Shown piece by piece: positions 61,220-64,000 of a stretch of 64,000 bases of DNA; position 1 is the first letter of the stretch; each line of letters opens with the position of its first letter. Below the pieces are notes generated by a model, which saw only the letters and a program-made list of their open reading frames with translations, had not been told where the DNA came from and did not search any database. The translations under genes were made by a program, and so were the position numbers. The DNA is from JAEUNX01 sp034004685 (GTDB lineage Bacteria; Pseudomonadota; Gammaproteobacteria; Burkholderiales; Rhodocyclaceae), in NCBI GenBank assembly GCA_034004685.1, contig JAVEWG010000019.1, forward strand, positions 1-64,000. The letters run 5' to 3'.

Positions 61220-61840
61220 TCAGCGGGTCTGGTCTTTCCTCCGGAAAGCCAGGCCGGCCAGGCCGAGGCTCACCAGGGCAAGGGAGGCGGGCTCGGGAAC
61301 CGAGGAGGCCGGCGAGAAGCGGGCATTGTCCAGGCGGAAGGTCTCGAACCCGGGAGATTGACCGCCCTCGTGAAAAGAGAAGGACGCGATCGGGGCATCC
61401 GACACGAAACCCCAGAAACCGCCAGCCAAGGTGGCGGGAACTTCAGTGGCAAGGTCCATTTCGGTCAAGTCGGAGAACACCAGGTGGAGCTTGATGCCAG
61501 TGCCCGAGCCGCCAGGTCCGGCCAGATCCCAGTCTGCGCCAAAGGCCGCAACGGGGGCGGTGAAGGCGAACTGGGGAACCGTGGCCTGGGTGTCGTCCGC
61601 CCGATCGTTATACCAGCCGCCGGAGATGTTCCCACCGAGGCTGGAGCCGAAGGTGATGGACAGACCTGGAACCAGGGTTCCGTCGTCAAAGGTCTCAAGG
61701 GTGCCCAAGGCCCCTGCTGCGGCGCTCCAGCCGGTGAGGTCGTTGGCATAAACCGTGATGTTGGCGGCGTTGGCCTGGGTGGCCACACCCAGGACGCAGG
61801 TGGCCGCCGCGAGGAGTTTCAGGGCGATTTTCTTGGTCAT
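61220..61840 (-). CDS. PEP-CTERM sorting-signal protein
   Basis: 206 residues from ATG 61840 (61858 also possible). A signal peptide (~1-25, ANA) is followed by a beta-rich secreted domain with FETF-type segments (LGTLETFDDGT, FETFRLDNARF). The C-terminus is VPEPASLALVSLGLAGLAFRRK, the PEP motif, membrane helix and basic tail recognised by exosortase. Such proteins occur in exopolysaccharide-producing Gram-negatives; the exosortase is not in the window. Not part of the lap operon, being on the opposite strand to lapD. Confidence 0.92.
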   Translation of the reverse strand: MTKKIALKLLAAATCVLGVATQANAANITVYANDLTGWSAAAGALGTLETFDDGTLVPGLSITFGSSLGGNISGGWYNDRADDTQATVPQFAFTAPVAAFGADWDLAGPGGSGTGIKLHLVFSDLTEMDLATEVPATLAGGFWGFVSDAPIASFSFHEGGQSPGFETFRLDNARFSPASSVPEPASLALVSLGLAGLAFRRKDQTR

Positions 61841-61987
61841 GGCACTTGTCTCATTCATTGAGTTTATGGGTATTGGGTGAGAAATTAGCACTCCGGAGCG
61901 CGGGCCGCATCCAAAAATGTCACGGTATCCCTCACGAACGCCCCGCAGCGGGACGGTGTCCAGCCACCGGGCACCGGCAGGCGCCGC

Positions 61988-62308
61988 TCATAGCACATCG
62001 CTGTCGTCGAGGAGCTTGAGGCCCCGCAGGGAATGACGCAGGCTGCGCCGGGTCATGAGCTTGTCCTGGGCGGGCGCCGGCAGATCGGTGAAACGAATCA
62101 CCTCCTTGTCGATCAGGAGATCGATCAAGTCCTCCAGCACCCGCACCAGCCGCAGATCCGAATCCGCCAGGGGTCCCTGGCCGGCCAGCTCCTGGCCGAA
62201 AGCCACCAGCTCGGGGGAATCCGCCTCCAGGGCCTCCGGGTGTTGGGCGTCCTGGGCGAGGCTCACCGCCACCACCCGCCCCGCCCCGTCCCGCTGCACA
62301 TAACGCAT
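61988..62308 (-). CDS. Conserved hypothetical protein (often mislabelled tryptophan synthase beta-like)
   Basis: 106 residues. The pattern MRYVQRDGAGRVVAVSLAQD and LRLVRVLEDLIDLLIDKEVIRFTDLP matches a short family common in beta- and gammaproteobacteria. It is often auto-annotated as 'tryptophan synthase subunit beta like' with no evidence of that activity. Cytoplasmic. It lies 27 bases downstream of the adhesin gene on the same strand, so it may be co-transcribed with it. Confidence 0.75.
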   Translation of the reverse strand: MRYVQRDGAGRVVAVSLAQDAQHPEALEADSPELVAFGQELAGQGPLADSDLRLVRVLEDLIDLLIDKEVIRFTDLPAPAQDKLMTRRSLRHSLRGLKLLDDSDVL

Positions 62309-62335
62309 CCACGTCCTTTCTGGCGATCGCCGCCC

Positions 62336-64000
62336 TTAGTCGGTGATCAGTTTGCCCTTGCTGAGGAGATCCTGGATCACCAACTGGTCGGTATTCAAGG
62401 AAGCCGTCAGGAGCTGCACCCCTTCCAGCACGATGGTCTGGGTCTCGCCCCCCCCGCTGGTTGGGCTCACGTGGATCACGGTATCGCTGCCACTGGTCTC
62501 GAAGTGCAGGAAGTTGGAGAGACTGGCGGCAGTATGGGATTCGCCCTGGAGCAGATCCTTGAGATCCAGCACGTCACCGCCACTGGCCGCGGCCGTCTTG
62601 CTGAAGTCTCCAATATGATCCACCGCTGGCGCACTGGTGCTGCCCGCATCCGCCAGGGACCACTTGAAGGTGTCGGACCCCAGCCCCCCCAGCAGGTAAT
62701 CGTCGCCGGCGCCACCGATCAGGGTATTGGCCTGGTCGTCGCCCCCCAGGGCATCGGCACCCGACGTACCCACCACGCTACCGTAGGCGTCGAAGCTCAG
62801 GTTGAGGGTCGAGAATCCACTGACATCTCCATCGCCATCGACGGCCTGGGCACTCAAACTGGTACGCTGATCCAGGGCATCAGTATGGCCGGTGAGTCCG
62901 GTCACGCTCATCCGGTAACCGGTACTGTCGGTGCCTGCGCTGAACACAATCGAGGCAAACGCCCCATGGGTGAGTTCGGCAGCCCCCAGGGTAACGGTCT
63001 GTTCGGGAATATTGCCCTTGCCCGCGCCGGCCACGCTGCCGGAATCCAGCACCTGGCCGTTCAAGCCATAGGTGGTCCAGGTGAGGGTTTCACCATCGCC
63101 CAGGGCATCCGTTTTGAAGGTCAGCCCGGTCATGGTGGTGGCTGCGCCGGAGCCCCCCGACGTAAAGGCCAGACGCAGGTTTTCCCCGGATTCAACCCAC
63201 TGGTCGTTGACCCCGATCCAGCCCTGGTTGGTGTTCACCGAGGGGGTGGTGGCGCCACCGGTCGCCGTGGCGGTAATGACGAAGTAGCCGTTGGGGTCCG
63301 ACAGGGTCCGCGTCGCCACATTGCCCGCCGTAATGTCGATCAGGGCCCCCGTGCTGATCAGGGCGGCATCCAGGGACTGGAGCATGGTTACCGAATAGCT
63401 GCTGCCCTGCGTGTCCCCCGTGACGGAAAATACAGCGGTGCCACCGGCATCCACTGCGGTCAGGCTTCCGTCGCCACCGGTCACGTAGTGCAGCTTGCTA
63501 CCGTTGAAGGTGAGGTACCCCGTACCCACCTGGGTGCCACTAGCGTTGTATTGATTGGCCCGGATGAACCCGCTGCCGTCCACCAGCAAACCGCCGAACG
63601 TCACCCTGGAGCCGTCCGCATCACCGCCAATGGACAGATTCAGATCCCCCTGGGCCTGCGCCCCGGCATTGTCGCGAATCACCGTCGAAGCAGGCGTCCC
63701 CAGAACCGGACTGTCATCCTCAGCCACCACCGTAAGAGTGCTGGAAGCTGTCGCGACACCGTCGGAAACTTGCACCCCGACATTCAGACTGAGCTGGCCT
63801 TCCCCAGCTCCCGTGTGATCCACCGGACCATTCAAGGTCACCGTGTAGCGACCGTCATTGTCGATGGTCACGGTGACGACAGGGGTTTCGCTACCTTTGG
63901 CCCCCACTGAGCCCACCAGGGTATGGCCGCTGGAATCCAGCGCCCAGCTCAGCTTTTGGCCAGCGGAATACACATCCGTGGAGGGGGCCGACAAGGTGAC
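62336..64000 (-). CDS. Large type I secreted adhesin (LapA/RTX type), C-terminal part, partial
   Basis: Open from the right edge (N-terminal part missing) to the stop at 62336, about 554 residues. Contains cadherin/VCBS-like repeat segments (TVTIDNDGRYTVTLNGPVDH, VQVSDGVATASSTLTVVAED). An RTX nonapeptide stretch follows (GTSGADALGGDDQANTLIGG, AGDDYLLGGLGSDTFKW). The final ~110 residues have the type I secretion target domain with DVLDLKDLLQGES and TIVLEGVQLL. It is the likely LapG/LapD-controlled surface adhesin secreted through the TolC-like channel at 56.4 kb. The N-terminal LapG cleavage site cannot be seen. Confidence 0.88.
   Translation of the reverse strand, partial: VTLSAPSTDVYSAGQKLSWALDSSGHTLVGSVGAKGSETPVVTVTIDNDGRYTVTLNGPVDHTGAGEGQLSLNVGVQVSDGVATASSTLTVVAEDDSPVLGTPASTVIRDNAGAQAQGDLNLSIGGDADGSRVTFGGLLVDGSGFIRANQYNASGTQVGTGYLTFNGSKLHYVTGGDGSLTAVDAGGTAVFSVTGDTQGSSYSVTMLQSLDAALISTGALIDITAGNVATRTLSDPNGYFVITATATGGATTPSVNTNQGWIGVNDQWVESGENLRLAFTSGGSGAATTMTGLTFKTDALGDGETLTWTTYGLNGQVLDSGSVAGAGKGNIPEQTVTLGAAELTHGAFASIVFSAGTDSTGYRMSVTGLTGHTDALDQRTSLSAQAVDGDGDVSGFSTLNLSFDAYGSVVGTSGADALGGDDQANTLIGGAGDDYLLGGLGSDTFKWSLADAGSTSAPAVDHIGDFSKTAAASGGDVLDLKDLLQGESHTAASLSNFLHFETSGSDTVIHVSPTSGGGETQTIVLEGVQLLTASLNTDQLVIQDLLSKGKLITD

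Noticed and set aside
61988..62308. Tryptophan synthase beta-like annotation for the 106-aa gene
   Set aside because: The protein has no PLP-binding motif and is far too short; the name is a propagated mislabel of this family.

Overview
The window looks like a chromosome segment of a GC-rich betaproteobacterium, probably of the Rhodocyclales (Azospira/Dechloromonas/Azoarcus-like). The reasons are the very GC-rich coding sequence, the split pqiA genes, the pteridine reductase / MidA methyltransferase pair, an H-NS of the betaproteobacterial type, a PEP-CTERM protein and the rpsU-yqeY-dnaG-rpoD-tRNA order. The taxon is inferred from gene content only; no database was searched.

Layout. (1) 1-8.4 kb: the end of an IS3-type insertion sequence, then a complete type I Zorya anti-phage operon (zorABCD). 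Its base composition is visibly less GC-rich than its surroundings, so it is a transferred block. (2) 8.5-39.7 kb: core genome. It holds hypE without its usual partners, pteridine reductase and midA, a periplasmic PilJ-like protein, a penicillin-binding protein 1C whose transpeptidase motifs are lost, cca, an NDUFA9-like protein, a soluble lytic transglycosylase, 5-FCL, ilvA, a pqiA-pqiA-pqiB-pqiC lipid-transport operon, a split-barrel/GAF pair, hemerythrin and cytochrome c, ogt-xerD, ybaK, H-NS, folB/plsY, tsaD, rpsU, yqeY, dnaG and rpoD.

(3) 39.7-46.6 kb: the most striking region. A 6.8-kb island has cut a tRNA-Ile(CAU) gene in two inside its anticodon loop: the 5' half is at 39730-39765 and the 3' half at 46533-46577, followed by its own terminator. 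The two halves rejoin into a full cloverleaf sequence. The island carries a complete, different tRNA-Ile(CAU) with its own terminator just inside its left end, so it appears to supply the essential tRNA that it destroyed. Its cargo is an iron/peroxide set: dps, katG, a bacterioferritin-like gene, a DUF2325 coiled-coil protein and a small CPDCG protein. The last three form an operon behind a Fur-box-like palindrome. An integrase remnant, a frameshifted gene and repeated terminator hairpins show that the island is old and probably immobile.

(4) 46.7-56.1 kb: a lipoprotein with calcium-binding-type repeats and a compact, tightly overlapping type II secretion-like operon (gspG, F, E, L/M/N/O/C-like genes, a lipoprotein secretin with a C-terminal cohesin-like region, and two more pseudopilins). 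(5) 56.3-64 kb: a Lap-type biofilm adhesion locus: a TolC/LapE channel, the LapG-like protease, the LapD-like c-di-GMP receptor and the C-terminal part of a large type I secreted adhesin running off the right edge. A 317-bp MITE-like element with 4-bp direct repeats sits between lapG and lapD. REP-like palindromes occur at three intergenic sites (9.65, 21.1 and 58.95 kb).

Novelty ranking: the tRNA-replacing peroxide island first, then the transpeptidase-dead PBP1C and the MITE inside the lap locus. Zorya itself is a known system.
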